Source of the DNA: Streptomyces sp. NBC_00525
Lineage (GTDB): Bacteria; Actinomycetota; Actinomycetes; Streptomycetales; Streptomycetaceae
Length of the DNA stretch: 64,000 nucleotides
Assembly (NCBI RefSeq): GCF_036346595.1
Contig: NZ_CP107834.1
Span: 1,736,001-1,800,000, forward strand
Direction of reading: 5' to 3'
Made by a program: the position numbers and the translations under genes. Every line of letters starts with the position of its first letter. Within the stretch, counting starts at the first letter, position 1. The notes beneath the pieces are model-generated. The model did no database searches, was not told the origin of the DNA, and saw nothing but the letters and a program-made list of their open reading frames with translations. Shown piece by piece: positions 52,160 through 62,064 of the stretch.

Positions 52160-53083
52160 ATGACGACAGCCCTGTCCCGCTTAACCCCTGGCTCCCCGAG
52201 CCGCCGTGGACTGCTCGCGCTCGGCGGCGCCGGTGCGGTGGGAGTACTGCTCGCCGGTGCGGGGACCGCCCGTGCGGCGGCGGACTCCGCGACGGACCGG
52301 CTGTGTGCACTGGAGCGGGCGTACGGCGCCCGCGTCGGCGCGTTCGCGTACAACGTGGCCACAGGGGTCGCCGTGCGGCACCGGGCCGACGAGCGCTTCC
52401 CGATGCTGTCCACCTTCAAGACACTCGCCGCCGCGGCCGTTCTGCGGGATCTGGACCGCCACGGCGAGGTGCTGGGGAAGGTGATCCACTACACGAAGGC
52501 GGACTGCGTGTCCGACTCGCCGGTCACCGACACCCCGGAGCACATCGCGAGCGGGCTGAGCGTCGCCCGGCTCTGCGACGCCGCGATCGGTGACAGCGAC
52601 AACACCGCGGGCAACCTGCTGCTGCGCGAGTTGGGCGGCCCGGACGCGGTCACTCGCTTCGCACGCTCCCTGGGCGACCGTACGACACGGCTGGACCGCT
52701 GGGAGCCCGAGCTGAACTCCGCCGAACCGGGCCGGGTCACGGACACCACGACCCCGTTCGCGATCGGCCGCGACTACGCACGGCTCGTCCTGGGGAAGGC
52801 GCTGGGACGCCGGGACCGCGCACGGCTGACCCGATGGCTCCTCGACTGCCGGACGAGCGGTACGCGGTTCCGGGCGGGGCTGCCGCCGGAATGGACGGTC
52901 GCCGACAAGACGGGCGGCGGCGCCTACGGCTCGTGCAACGACGTAGGCATCGCGTGGACGCCGGAGGGCACACCGGTGGTGCTGGCGGTGCTCACGACAA
53001 AGCCTGGCGATCCGGAGGCGGCCGGAGACCATCAGCTGATCCGGACGACGGCCGCCGTCCTGGCAGCGGCCGTCGCCGGGTAG
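52160..53083 (+). CDS. bla: Class A beta-lactamase
   Basis: A 307-residue secreted hydrolase of beta-lactams. The N-terminus has a twin-arginine signal (SPSRRGLLALGG) with cleavage likely after GTARA. All catalytic elements are present: Ser84-x-x-Lys87 (STFK), Ser146-Asp147-Asn148 (SDN), Glu182 with Asn186 (EPELN) and Lys250-Thr-Gly (KTG). Length is normal. ATG 52160 has GAAGGAG upstream. It is probably an intrinsic chromosomal enzyme; no BlaR/BlaI or mobile element is nearby. Spectrum cannot be inferred. Confidence 0.93.
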   Translation: MTTALSRLTPGSPSRRGLLALGGAGAVGVLLAGAGTARAAADSATDRLCALERAYGARVGAFAYNVATGVAVRHRADERFPMLSTFKTLAAAAVLRDLDRHGEVLGKVIHYTKADCVSDSPVTDTPEHIASGLSVARLCDAAIGDSDNTAGNLLLRELGGPDAVTRFARSLGDRTTRLDRWEPELNSAEPGRVTDTTTPFAIGRDYARLVLGKALGRRDRARLTRWLLDCRTSGTRFRAGLPPEWTVADKTGGGAYGSCNDVGIAWTPEGTPVVLAVLTTKPGDPEAAGDHQLIRTTAAVLAAAVAG

Positions 53084-53104
53084 AACGGTCGTCCGGCTCG
53101 GCCG

Positions 53105-53338
53105 TCAGTCCCGGTCCGGGGCTTCCCCGGCGGGGGTGTCCGTCTCGGGGGTCTCCGGGGCTTCGGCGGTGGCCGGGGCTGCCGCGCGCTCCCGCATCCG
53201 GCGGAGCAGTTCCTGCTTCTGGTCGGCGGCGCTGCGGCGGTCCGCCTCGCCCGCCGGGCCGGCGCCCTGCGCGCCCGCGCGGGACAGCTTCTTGCGCTGT
53301 CCGCCGACGCCGAGAAGGTTGTTGCGGCTCTTGGCCAT
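53105..53338 (-). CDS. Small DUF6243 protein
   Basis: A 77-residue charged protein starting MAKSRNNLLGVGGQRKKLSR, the conserved opening of a small Streptomyces family (DUF6243 as I recall). The basic N-terminus, a short helix (SAADQKQELLRRMRERAA) and an acidic Pro/Glu tail are visible. Probably cytoplasmic; function unknown. A GGGAGAACC element precedes ATG 53338. It is convergent with the beta-lactamase gene. Confidence 0.8.
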   Translation of the reverse strand: MAKSRNNLLGVGGQRKKLSRAGAQGAGPAGEADRRSAADQKQELLRRMRERAAAPATAEAPETPETDTPAGEAPDRD

Positions 53339-53531
53339 GGGGTTCTCCCGTTCCTGGTCTCAGTGAGGTCTTCGTGACCTTGATCGATCCGGGGGGCGGC
53401 GGGTGGTCGGGCCCGCCACGCGCTCACTCGTAGATCTGGAAGAACGTGTGCATGGGCAAGACCGTACCCACGCCGCTCCCCGTCCTCACCCGGTTTTCCG
53501 GCGCCGGGCGCGCTGTGCCGCGTACTGCGTG

Positions 53532-53572
53532 CGAAACCCCCGCTCCGCCGCGAGGGCGGAGCGGGGGTTTCG
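53532..53572. terminator. Strong bidirectional-looking terminator after glyS
   Basis: Perfect 18-bp arms (53532-53549 and 53555-53572) with a 5-nt loop. The outer arms carry AAA/TTT runs. It lies 17 nt past the glyS stop. Confidence 0.87.
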
Positions 53573-53589
53573 TACGGCGGGTGCGGCCG

Positions 53590-54972
53590 TCAGCAGCCGA
53601 TCAGGCGGGTGGCGAGGTAGCCCTGGATCTGGTCCAGGGACACGCGCTCCTGCTTCATCGTGTCGCGCTCGCGGACGGTGACCGCGTTGTCGTCCAGGGT
53701 GTCGAAGTCGACGGTGACGCAGAACGGCGTACCGATCTCGTCCTGGCGGCGGTAGCGGCGGCCGATCGCGCCCGCGTCGTCGAACTCGATGTTCCAGTTC
53801 TGCCGGAGGTCGGCGGCCAGGCCCTTGGCCTTCGGCGAGAGCTGGGCGTTGCGGGAGAGCGGGAGGATCGCGACCTTGACCGGCGCCAGGCGCGGGTCGA
53901 GGCGCATCACTGCGCGCTTCTCCATGACGCCCTTGGCGTTCGGCGCCTCGTCCTCGTTGTAGGCGTCGAGGAGGAAGGCCAGCATCGCGCGGCCGACACC
54001 GGCCGCCGGCTCGATGACGTACGGGGTGTAGCGCTCGCCCTTCTCCTGGTCGAAGTAGGAGAGGTCGGTGCCGGACGCCTTGGAGTGGGCCGTGAGGTCG
54101 TAGTCGGTGCGGTTGGCGACGCCCTCCAGCTCACCCCACTCGCTGCCGCCGAAGCGGAAGCGGTACTCGATGTCGGCGGTGCGCTTGGAGTAGTGGGAGA
54201 GCTTCTCCTGCGGGTGCTCGAACCACCGCATGTTCTCCTCGCGCATGCCGAGGCCGGTGTACCAGTTCCAGCGCTGCTGCATCCAGTACTCCTGCCACTC
54301 CTCGTCCTCGCCCGGCTTGACGAAGAACTCCATCTCCATCTGCTCGAACTCGCGCGTGCGGAAGATGAAGTTGCCCGGCGTGATCTCGTTGCGGAAGGAC
54401 TTGCCCATCTGCGCGATGCCGAACGGGGGCTTCTTGCGCGAGGTGGTCTGCACCTGGGAGAAGTTGGTGAAGATGCCCTGGGCGGTCTCGGGGCGCAGGT
54501 AGGCGACCGAGCCGGAGTCCTGGGTGGGGCCGAGGTGGGTGGAGAGCAGGCCGGAGAACTGCTTGGGCTCGGTGAAGGTGCCCTTGTTGCCGCAGTTGGG
54601 GCAGTTCAGGTCGGCGAGGCCGTTGGCCGGCGCCTTGCCGTGCTTCTCCTCGTACGCCTCCTCCAGGTGGTCCGCGCGGTAGCGCTTGTGGCAGGAGGTG
54701 CACTCGGTGAGCGGGTCGGAGAACGTGGCGACGTGGCCGGAGGCCACCCACACCTCGGGGGCCAGGATGACCGACGAGTCGAGACCGACCACGTCCTCGC
54801 GGGAGGTGACCATGTAGCGCCACCACTGGCGCTTGAGGTTCTCCTTGAGCTCGACACCCAGCGGCCCGTAGTCCCAGGCGGCCTTCTGACCGCCGTAGAT
54901 CTCACTGCAGGGGTAGACGAAGCCACGGCGCTTGCTCAGGCTGACGATGGTGTCGATCTTGTCGGCGGCCAC
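53590..54972 (-). CDS. glyS: Glycine--tRNA ligase (dimeric type)
   Basis: A 460-residue class II synthetase charging tRNA-Gly. The N-terminal signature [26 protein letters not shown], the zinc-like insertion CTSCHKRY...CPNCGNKG, motif 2 around [25 protein letters not shown] and motif 3 [14 protein letters not shown] are all present; the anticodon-binding domain follows. GTG 54972 has GAAGAGAG upstream. No T-box-like leader was recognised in the short region to znuA, with which it is divergent. Confidence 0.95.
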   Translation of the reverse strand: MAADKIDTIVSLSKRRGFVYPCSEIYGGQKAAWDYGPLGVELKENLKRQWWRYMVTSREDVVGLDSSVILAPEVWVASGHVATFSDPLTECTSCHKRYRADHLEEAYEEKHGKAPANGLADLNCPNCGNKGTFTEPKQFSGLLSTHLGPTQDSGSVAYLRPETAQGIFTNFSQVQTTSRKKPPFGIAQMGKSFRNEITPGNFIFRTREFEQMEMEFFVKPGEDEEWQEYWMQQRWNWYTGLGMREENMRWFEHPQEKLSHYSKRTADIEYRFRFGGSEWGELEGVANRTDYDLTAHSKASGTDLSYFDQEKGERYTPYVIEPAAGVGRAMLAFLLDAYNEDEAPNAKGVMEKRAVMRLDPRLAPVKVAILPLSRNAQLSPKAKGLAADLRQNWNIEFDDAGAIGRRYRRQDEIGTPFCVTVDFDTLDDNAVTVRERDTMKQERVSLDQIQGYLATRLIGC

Positions 54973-55081
54973 GGTGCTCTCTTCATTACGACGACGGAAC
55001 GTGCGGGCTAATGGCCCAGATTACCGGCGGGCACTGCCCTTCGATCAAATCGGTACCGGTCCCGGAGGCGAACCCCGCTTG

Positions 55082-55119
55082 TTGACAATCGTTTCCACCT
55101 TTGTTGAAAATGACTGTCA
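55082..55119 (+). promoter_or_regulatory. znuA promoter overlapped by a Zur box
   Basis: TTGACA (55082-55087) and GAAAAT (55106-55111) are 18 bp apart. The dyad TGAAAATGACTGTCA (55105-55119) covers the -10 and reaches the A of ATG 55119. It fits actinobacterial Zur boxes and would block transcription when zinc is plentiful. Confidence 0.78.
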
Positions 55120-56093
55120 TGAACGTACGCCGCCTCATACCCGTCGCCGCCGTCACCGGCGCCGTCCTCCTCGGTCTCACCGCCTGCTCCTCCCCGGACG
55201 GCTCCGCGCACAAGAACGGCGGCAAGCTGGATGTGGTGGCGTCCTTCTATCCCATGCAGTTCCTGGCCGAACGCATAGGCGGCGAGCACGTCGAGGTCAC
55301 CAGCCTGACCAAGCCCGGCGTGGAACCCCACGACCTGGAGCTCACCTACCGCCAGATAGGCGGCCTGAGCGACGCCGACCTGATCCTGTACCTCAAGGGC
55401 ATCCAGCCCGCCGTCGACGAGGCGGTCAAGCTCTCCGAGGCCCCCCACACCCTCGACGCCACGACGCTGACCACGCTGGAGGACCACGGCACCGAGGTCG
55501 GCGGCCACGACCACGGCGGCGACGAGCACGGCCACGACGAACACGCCCACGAGCACGAGGGCGACGGAGCGGGCGCCGACCCGCACATCTGGCTCGACCC
55601 GGTGCGCTACGCCGAGGTCGCCGAGGGCGTCGGCAAGTCCCTGGAGAAGACCGACCCGGACCACGCCGCGGACTACCGCGAGAACACCGACGCGCTGGTC
55701 GCGGAGCTGGGCGCGCTGGACACCGCGTACCGTACCGGTCTGAAGAACACCGAGACCCGGACCTTCATCACCACCCACTCCGCCTTCGGCTACCTCGCCG
55801 AACGCTACGGGCTCACCCAGGAGGGCATCGCCGGCATCGACCCCGAGGCCGAGCCCAGCCCCGCCCGTATCAGCAAGCTGCACTCCATCGCCGAGAAGGA
55901 GAAGGTCACCACCGTCTTCTTCGAGACCCTGGCCAGCGACAAGACCGCGAGGACCGTCGCCCGCGACACCGGACTGCGCACCGACGTCCTGGACCCGCTG
56001 GAGGGAATCACCGAGGCCTCCGAGGGCGATGACTACATCGAGGTCATGAAGTCCAACCTCGCCGCCCTGCGCACGGCACTCGGCGCGAAGTGA
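55119..56093 (+). CDS. znuA: Zinc ABC transporter substrate-binding lipoprotein
   Basis: A 324-residue extracytoplasmic zinc-binding protein. A signal with lipobox LTAC (Cys23) anchors it to membrane. VASFYPMQFLAERI, GVEPHDLEL (zinc His), the His/Asp-rich loop at about residues 132-152, DPHIWLDP, and TTHSAFGYLAERYGL are typical. ATG 55119 is chosen over upstream in-frame codons because the promoter geometry predicts an mRNA starting there. First gene of znuACB; zur follows. Confidence 0.94.
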   Translation: MNVRRLIPVAAVTGAVLLGLTACSSPDGSAHKNGGKLDVVASFYPMQFLAERIGGEHVEVTSLTKPGVEPHDLELTYRQIGGLSDADLILYLKGIQPAVDEAVKLSEAPHTLDATTLTTLEDHGTEVGGHDHGGDEHGHDEHAHEHEGDGAGADPHIWLDPVRYAEVAEGVGKSLEKTDPDHAADYRENTDALVAELGALDTAYRTGLKNTETRTFITTHSAFGYLAERYGLTQEGIAGIDPEAEPSPARISKLHSIAEKEKVTTVFFETLASDKTARTVARDTGLRTDVLDPLEGITEASEGDDYIEVMKSNLAALRTALGAK

Positions 56094-56149
56094 GCGACGA
56101 CCGCACCGCACCCACCCGATCCACCCGCGCAGCAGCACCGGAGGCGCTC

Positions 56150-56932
56150 ATGCCCGAGCCCCGCACCCCCGACCGCGAACCCGTCATCGCCGTCCGCGAC
56201 GCCACCGCCGTCCTCGGCGCGCGCCCCGTACTGCGCGGCATCGACCTGACCGTGCGCCGGGGCGAGGTCGTCGCCCTGCTCGGCGCCAACGGCTCCGGCA
56301 AGTCCACCGCCGTCCGCTCCGTCATCGGCCAGGTCCCGCTCACCGGCGGCACCGTCGAACTCTTCGGCACCCCGCTGCGCCGCTTCCGCTCCTGGGCCAG
56401 GGTCGGCTACGTACCGCAGCGCACCACGGCGGCCGGCGGGGTGCCCGCCACGATCCGCGAGGTCGTCTCCGCCGGGCGGCTCTCCCGCACCCGGCTGCGC
56501 ATCCCCCGCCGGGCCGACCGCGCCGCCGTCGACCGCGCCATCGAACTCGTCGGCCTCGCCGACCGGGCCGGGGACGCGGTGGACGCCCTCTCCGGCGGCC
56601 AGCACCAGCGCGTGCTCATCGCCCGCGCCCTCGCCGCCGAACCCGAACTCCTGATCATGGACGAGCCGATGGCGGGCGTGGACCTGGCCAGCCAGGAGAT
56701 CCTCGCCGACACGCTGCGCGAGCAGGTCGCCGCCGGCGCCACCGTGCTGCTCGTCCTGCACGAGCTGGGCCCGCTGGAGCCCCTGATCGACCGGGCGGTC
56801 GTGCTCCGCGACGGCTGCGTCCTGCACGACGGACCGCCCCCGAAGGCCGTCGGGCAGCACGCCCTGCCCGGCCACGACCACGTACACCCCCACGCGGCTT
56901 CCGAGCCCGTCCGGACGGGACTGCTGAGCTGA
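56150..56932 (+). CDS. znuC: Zinc ABC transporter ATP-binding protein
   Basis: A 260-residue ATPase powering zinc import: Walker A LLGANGSGKST, signature ALSGGQHQRV, Walker B LLIMDEPMAGVD, and the switch His in LVLHELG. The tail is His-rich (GHDHVHPH), which may bind zinc. ATG 56150 has GGAGG upstream; an earlier GTG 56090 overlapping the znuA stop would add 20 residues and cannot be excluded. znuB starts 2 nt after the stop. Confidence 0.92.
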   Translation: MPEPRTPDREPVIAVRDATAVLGARPVLRGIDLTVRRGEVVALLGANGSGKSTAVRSVIGQVPLTGGTVELFGTPLRRFRSWARVGYVPQRTTAAGGVPATIREVVSAGRLSRTRLRIPRRADRAAVDRAIELVGLADRAGDAVDALSGGQHQRVLIARALAAEPELLIMDEPMAGVDLASQEILADTLREQVAAGATVLLVLHELGPLEPLIDRAVVLRDGCVLHDGPPPKAVGQHALPGHDHVHPHAASEPVRTGLLS

Positions 56933-56934
56933 CC

Positions 56935-57831
56935 ATGGAATTCCTCGACCCTCCCTTCATGCAGCGGGCCCTGATCGCCGCCGTGCTCGTCGGCGTCATC
57001 GCCCCCGCCGTCGGCGTCTACCTGGTGCAGCGCCGGCAGGCCCTGATGGGCGACGGCATCGGCCACATCGCGATGACCGGCGTCGGCCTCGGCTTCCTGC
57101 TCTCCACCAGCCCCGTCTGGATGGCCACCGGCGTCGCCGTCGCGGGCGCCGTCGTCATGGAGCTGATCCGCTGGTACGGCCGCACCCGCGGCGACATCGC
57201 GCTGGCCATGCTCTTCTACGGCGGCATGGCGGGCGGTGTCCTGCTGATCAACCTGTCCGACACCGGCTCCAACGCCAACCTCACCTCCTACCTCTTCGGC
57301 TCGCTGGCCACCGTCGCCCCCGAGGACATCACCGCGATCTCGCTGCTCGCCGCGTTCGTGCTGCTGGTGACGCTGGGGCTGCGGCGCCAGCTGTTCGCGG
57401 TCAGCCAGGACGAGGAGTTCGCGCGGGTGACCGGGCTGCCGGTGCGCCTGCTGAACCTGCTGGTAGCGGTCACCGCCGCGGTCACCGTCACGGTCGCGAT
57501 GCGGGTCGTCGGGCTGCTGCTGGTCAGCGCCCTGATGGTGGTCCCGGTCGCCGCCGCGCAGCAGATCACCCGGTCGTTCAAGGTGACGTTCGTGCTGGCC
57601 GTCGTCATCGGCGTCGCCGTCACCCTGTCCGGCACCATCACCTCGTACTACCAGGAGGTCCCGCCGGGCGCGACGATCGTGCTGCTGGCCATCGCCGTCT
57701 TCGTCGTCCTGACCCTGCTGGCCGGTCCGCTGGCCCGCCGCCGGGCCCGCCGGGGCGAGGCCGCCGCCGCGGACGGGTGCACCCTGGAGGTACCGGCGGC
57801 CCGCCCCTCCCCGGACGACGTCCGCGTCTGA
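56935..57831 (+). CDS. znuB: Zinc ABC transporter permease
   Basis: A 298-residue integral membrane protein with about eight or nine segments. VQRRQALMGDGIGHIAMTGVGLGFLL is the ABC-3 family motif, and SQDEEFARVTGLPVRLLNLL and MVVPVAAAQ are conserved. It pairs with ZnuC to import zinc. It follows znuC with a 2-nt gap and ends 70 nt before zur. Confidence 0.93.
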   Translation: MEFLDPPFMQRALIAAVLVGVIAPAVGVYLVQRRQALMGDGIGHIAMTGVGLGFLLSTSPVWMATGVAVAGAVVMELIRWYGRTRGDIALAMLFYGGMAGGVLLINLSDTGSNANLTSYLFGSLATVAPEDITAISLLAAFVLLVTLGLRRQLFAVSQDEEFARVTGLPVRLLNLLVAVTAAVTVTVAMRVVGLLLVSALMVVPVAAAQQITRSFKVTFVLAVVIGVAVTLSGTITSYYQEVPPGATIVLLAIAVFVVLTLLAGPLARRRARRGEAAAADGCTLEVPAARPSPDDVRV

Positions 57832-57901
57832 CCGCCCCACCGGGCGGGGCCGGGCTGGCACAATGGCCCGACAGATGTACGGGCGACACGAGGAGGCTCC
57901 T

Positions 57902-58336
57902 GTGGCGACGGCGCCGATCAGTGGAACGAACGCGGCTCCGGTACGCGGCCGCTCGACCCGGCAGCGGGCGGCCGTCGCGGCGGCACTCGACGAGGTGGAC
58001 GAGTTCCGCAGCGCCCAGGAGCTGCACGACGTCCTCAAGCACCGCGGGGACTCGGTCGGGCTGACGACGGTCTACCGCACCCTGCAGTCCCTGGCCGACG
58101 CCGGCGAGGTGGACGTCCTGCGCACCACGGAGGGCGAGTCCGTCTACCGGCGCTGCTCGACCGGCGAGCACCACCACCATCTGGTCTGCCGCGTGTGCGG
58201 CAAGGCGGTCGAGGTCGAGGGCCCCGCCGTCGAACAGTGGTCGGAGACCATCGCCGCGCAGCACGGCTTCGTCAACGTGGCACACACGGTCGAGGTGTTC
58301 GGCACCTGCGCGGACTGCGCGAGCGCCGGGAAGTAG
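57902..58336 (+). CDS. zur: Zinc uptake regulator (Fur family)
   Basis: A 144-residue zinc-sensing repressor. The DNA-binding half has RSTRQRAAVAAALDEVDEFRSAQELH and VGLTTVYRTLQSLADAGEVDVL; the metal half has the sensor run STGEHHHHLVCRVCGK and the second structural pair CADC. It is highly similar to S. coelicolor Zur as I recall it. GTG 57902 is chosen over ATG 57863 because GAGGAGG lies just before it. Location after znuACB and a Zur box ahead of znuA support the role. Confidence 0.93.
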   Translation: MATAPISGTNAAPVRGRSTRQRAAVAAALDEVDEFRSAQELHDVLKHRGDSVGLTTVYRTLQSLADAGEVDVLRTTEGESVYRRCSTGEHHHHLVCRVCGKAVEVEGPAVEQWSETIAAQHGFVNVAHTVEVFGTCADCASAGK

Positions 58337-58350
58337 GCCGGGAGGAACGG

Positions 58351-58386
58351 GACGGGCCCGGCGGGGACACCCCCGCCGGGCCCGTC
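58351..58386. terminator. Terminator between convergent zur and uppS
   Basis: Perfect 16-bp arms (58351-58366 and 58371-58386) around ACAC. It sits between two stop codons, so it can serve both strands. Confidence 0.85.
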
Positions 58387-58396
58387 GGCCGTCCGG

Positions 58397-59215
58397 TCAG
58401 CTGCCGGAGGCGGCGACCTCCTCGGCGCCGCCGAAACGGCGGTCGCGCTGGGCGAACTCCAGGCAGGCGCGCCACAGGTCGCGGCGGTCGAAGTCCGGCC
58501 ACAGCACGTCCTGGAAGACCATCTCGGCGTACGCGCTCTGCCAGATCAGGTAGTTCGAGGTGCGCTGCTCGCCGCTGGGGCGCACGAACAGGTCGACGTC
58601 CGGCATGTCCGGGTAGTAGATGTACTTCGCGAACGTCTTCTCGTTGACCTTCGACGGGTCGAGCCGGCCGGCGGCGACGTCCTGCGCGATGCGCTGCGCG
58701 GCGTCCGCGATCTCGGCCCGGCCGCCGTAGTTGACGCAGAAGTACAGCGTCATCTTGTCATTGTCCTTGGTCTGCTCCTGGGCGACCTGGAGCTCCTGGA
58801 CGACGGACTTCCACAGCTTGGGCATGCGGCCCACCCAGCGGATGCGGATGCCCAGCTCGTCCATCTCGTCGCGGCGGCGGCGGATGACGTCCCGGTTGAA
58901 GTTCATCAGGAAGCGCACCTCCTCCGGGGAGCGCTTCCAGTTCTCCGTCGAGAAGGCGTACAGCGAGAGGTTCTTGACGCCCATCTCGATGCAGCCCTTG
59001 AGCACGTCCAGGACGACGCCCTCGCCGACCTTGTGGCCCTCGGTGCGGGGCAGGCCGCGCTCCTTGGCCCAGCGGCCGTTGCCGTCCATCACGATGGCGA
59101 CGTGCTTGGGCACCAGCTCACCGGGGATCTTCGGCGGCGTGGCACCGGAGGGGTGCGGCTCCGGGGTCTTGTAGTCGCGCCGGTTACGGCCGCCGAGCAT
59201 CCCGCGTACTGCCAT
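58397..59215 (-). CDS. uppS: Isoprenyl transferase (cis-prenyl, UPP synthase family)
   Basis: A 272-residue enzyme adding isopentenyl units in cis to make the polyprenyl carrier for cell-wall synthesis. The catalytic Asp is in [56 protein letters not shown] and [22 protein letters not shown] are diagnostic. Streptomyces have two such proteins; which chain length this makes is not decided. recO lies upstream on the same strand, 21 nt away. Confidence 0.94.
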   Translation of the reverse strand: MAVRGMLGGRNRRDYKTPEPHPSGATPPKIPGELVPKHVAIVMDGNGRWAKERGLPRTEGHKVGEGVVLDVLKGCIEMGVKNLSLYAFSTENWKRSPEEVRFLMNFNRDVIRRRRDEMDELGIRIRWVGRMPKLWKSVVQELQVAQEQTKDNDKMTLYFCVNYGGRAEIADAAQRIAQDVAAGRLDPSKVNEKTFAKYIYYPDMPDVDLFVRPSGEQRTSNYLIWQSAYAEMVFQDVLWPDFDRRDLWRACLEFAQRDRRFGGAEEVAASGS

Positions 59216-59236
59216 GAGCTTCTCAGTCTCCCTGTG

Positions 59237-59983
59237 TCACTTCTCTACGTACCGCAGTGAACGCAGCCCGCGCTCCAGATGCCAGTGCAGATACGCGGAC
59301 ACCAGCCCGCTCCCCTCCCTGACATGACGCGCCTCGCACGCGTCGGCCGTCTCCCAGTCGCCGGTGAGCAGGGCGCTCAGCAGGGCGACGGCCTCAGCCG
59401 AGGGTACGACGCTCCCGGGCACCCGGCAGTCGCCGCACACCACGCCGCCCGCCGCCACGGAGAAGAAACGGTTCGGGCCGGGCAGTCCGCAGCGCGCGCA
59501 GTCGTCGAAGCTGGGGGCGTAGCCGTTGACGGCGAGGGAGCGCAGCAGAAAGGCGTCCAGGATCAGATGCGGCGCGTGCTCGCCCCTGGCCAGCGTGCGC
59601 AGCCCGCCCACCAGCAGCAGGTACTGCTGGACGGCGGGTTCGCCCTCGTGGTCGGTGAAGCGCTCGGCGGTCTCCAGCATGGCCGTGCCCGCGGTGTAGC
59701 GCCCGTAGTCGGTGACGATCCCGCCGCCGTACGGGGCGATGGTCTCGCTCTGGGTGCACAGCGGCAGCCCGCGCCCGACGAGCTCGCTGCCGCGCGCGAA
59801 GAACTGCACGTCCACGTGGGAGAACGGCTCAAGGCGGGCCCCGAACTTGGACTTGGTGCGGCGCACGCCGCGCGCGACGGCCCGCACCCGGCCGTGGCCC
59901 CGGGTCAGCAGCGTGATGATCCGGTCGGCCTCGCCCAGCTTCTGCGTGCGCAGCACCACGCCGTCGTCCCGGAACAAGCTCAT
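59237..59983 (-). CDS. recO: DNA repair protein RecO
   Basis: A 248-residue recombination mediator of the RecF pathway. The N-terminal OB fold begins FRDDGVVLRTQKLGEADRIITLLTRGHGRVRAVARGVRR; the C-terminal part has the zinc motif CARCGL...GVVCGDC. ATG 59983 lacks a ribosome site and has GACAAT 6 nt upstream, giving another leaderless candidate. It is followed by uppS in the usual actinobacterial order. Confidence 0.94.
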   Translation of the reverse strand: MSLFRDDGVVLRTQKLGEADRIITLLTRGHGRVRAVARGVRRTKSKFGARLEPFSHVDVQFFARGSELVGRGLPLCTQSETIAPYGGGIVTDYGRYTAGTAMLETAERFTDHEGEPAVQQYLLLVGGLRTLARGEHAPHLILDAFLLRSLAVNGYAPSFDDCARCGLPGPNRFFSVAAGGVVCGDCRVPGSVVPSAEAVALLSALLTGDWETADACEARHVREGSGLVSAYLHWHLERGLRSLRYVEK

Positions 59984-59989
59984 GCGTCC

Positions 59990-59995
59990 ATTGTC
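59990..59995 (-). promoter_or_regulatory. Candidate -10 hexamer for leaderless recO
   Basis: GACAAT on the minus strand, then GGACGC, then ATG 59983. Confidence 0.5.
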
Positions 59996-60041
59996 CGGTA
60001 CCCGGCCGGTGTGCCGGGCCCGCCCCCGCGAACCGGTGCGC

Positions 60042-60721
60042 TCAGTTTCCCGCCGCGCCCCCGCCCGCGGGCACGACCAGGCCCGATTCGTAGGCGGCGA
60101 TGACCAGCTGGGCCCGGTCGCGGGCGCCGAGCTTGCCCATGATCCGGCTGACGTGGGTCTTGGCGGTGAGCGGGCTGAGGCCCAGGCTCTCGGCGATCCC
60201 GGTGTTGTTGAGCCCGCGCGCGACCAGGGCGAGCACCTGGCACTCGCGCTCGGAGAGCATGCCGAGCGCCTCGGGGCCGGGCCCGGCCGGGGCGCTCGGG
60301 GCGCTGAGGACGCGTGCGATCAGCCGGGCGGTGGGGCCGGGCGAGAGCAGGGAGTCGCCGGCCGCCACGGTGCGGATGGCTGCGAGCAGCTCGGCGGGCC
60401 GGGTGTCCTTGACCAGGAAGCCGGAGGCGCCGGCGCGCAGCGCGTCGAGGATGTGGTCGTCGGTGTCGTACGTGGTGAGGACGAGGACCTTCACGCCGGC
60501 CAGGTCCTCGTCGGCGGCGATGCGGCGGGTGGCCTCGATGCCGTCGAGTTCGGGCATCCGGATGTCCATGACGACGAGATCGGCGCGGGCGGACCGGGCC
60601 AGCGCGACCGCTTCGAGGCCGGTGGCCGCCTCGCCGACGACCTCCATCTCCGGGTCGGAGCCGATGAGCATCGCGAAGGCCGCCCGGACGAGCGTCTGGT
60701 CGTCCGCGAGCAGTACCCGGA

Positions 60722-60725
<4 letters not shown>
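60042..60725 (-). CDS. NarL/LuxR-type response regulator
   Basis: A 227-residue two-component regulator. The receiver has the acidic pocket (LLADDQ), phospho-Asp in VVMDIRMPELDG, Thr in LTTYDTDD and Lys in FLVKDTRP; the C-terminal LuxR helix-turn-helix is LSERECQVLALVARGLNNTGIAESLGLSPLTAKTHVSRIMGKL. Its ATG overlaps the stop of the kinase gene by 4 nt (ATGA), so the pair is translated together. Likely controls the upstream MMPL gene or its own operon. Confidence 0.93.
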
Positions 60726-62032
<1,307 letters not shown>

Positions 62033-62064
62033 GTCGCCATCCTCCGGTACCGGGGCGGGGTCTG

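Noticed and set aside
54973..55081. T-box or other leader in front of glyS
   Set aside because: The gap is only about 145 nt and shared with the znuA promoter; no specifier hairpin or T-box sequence was found.
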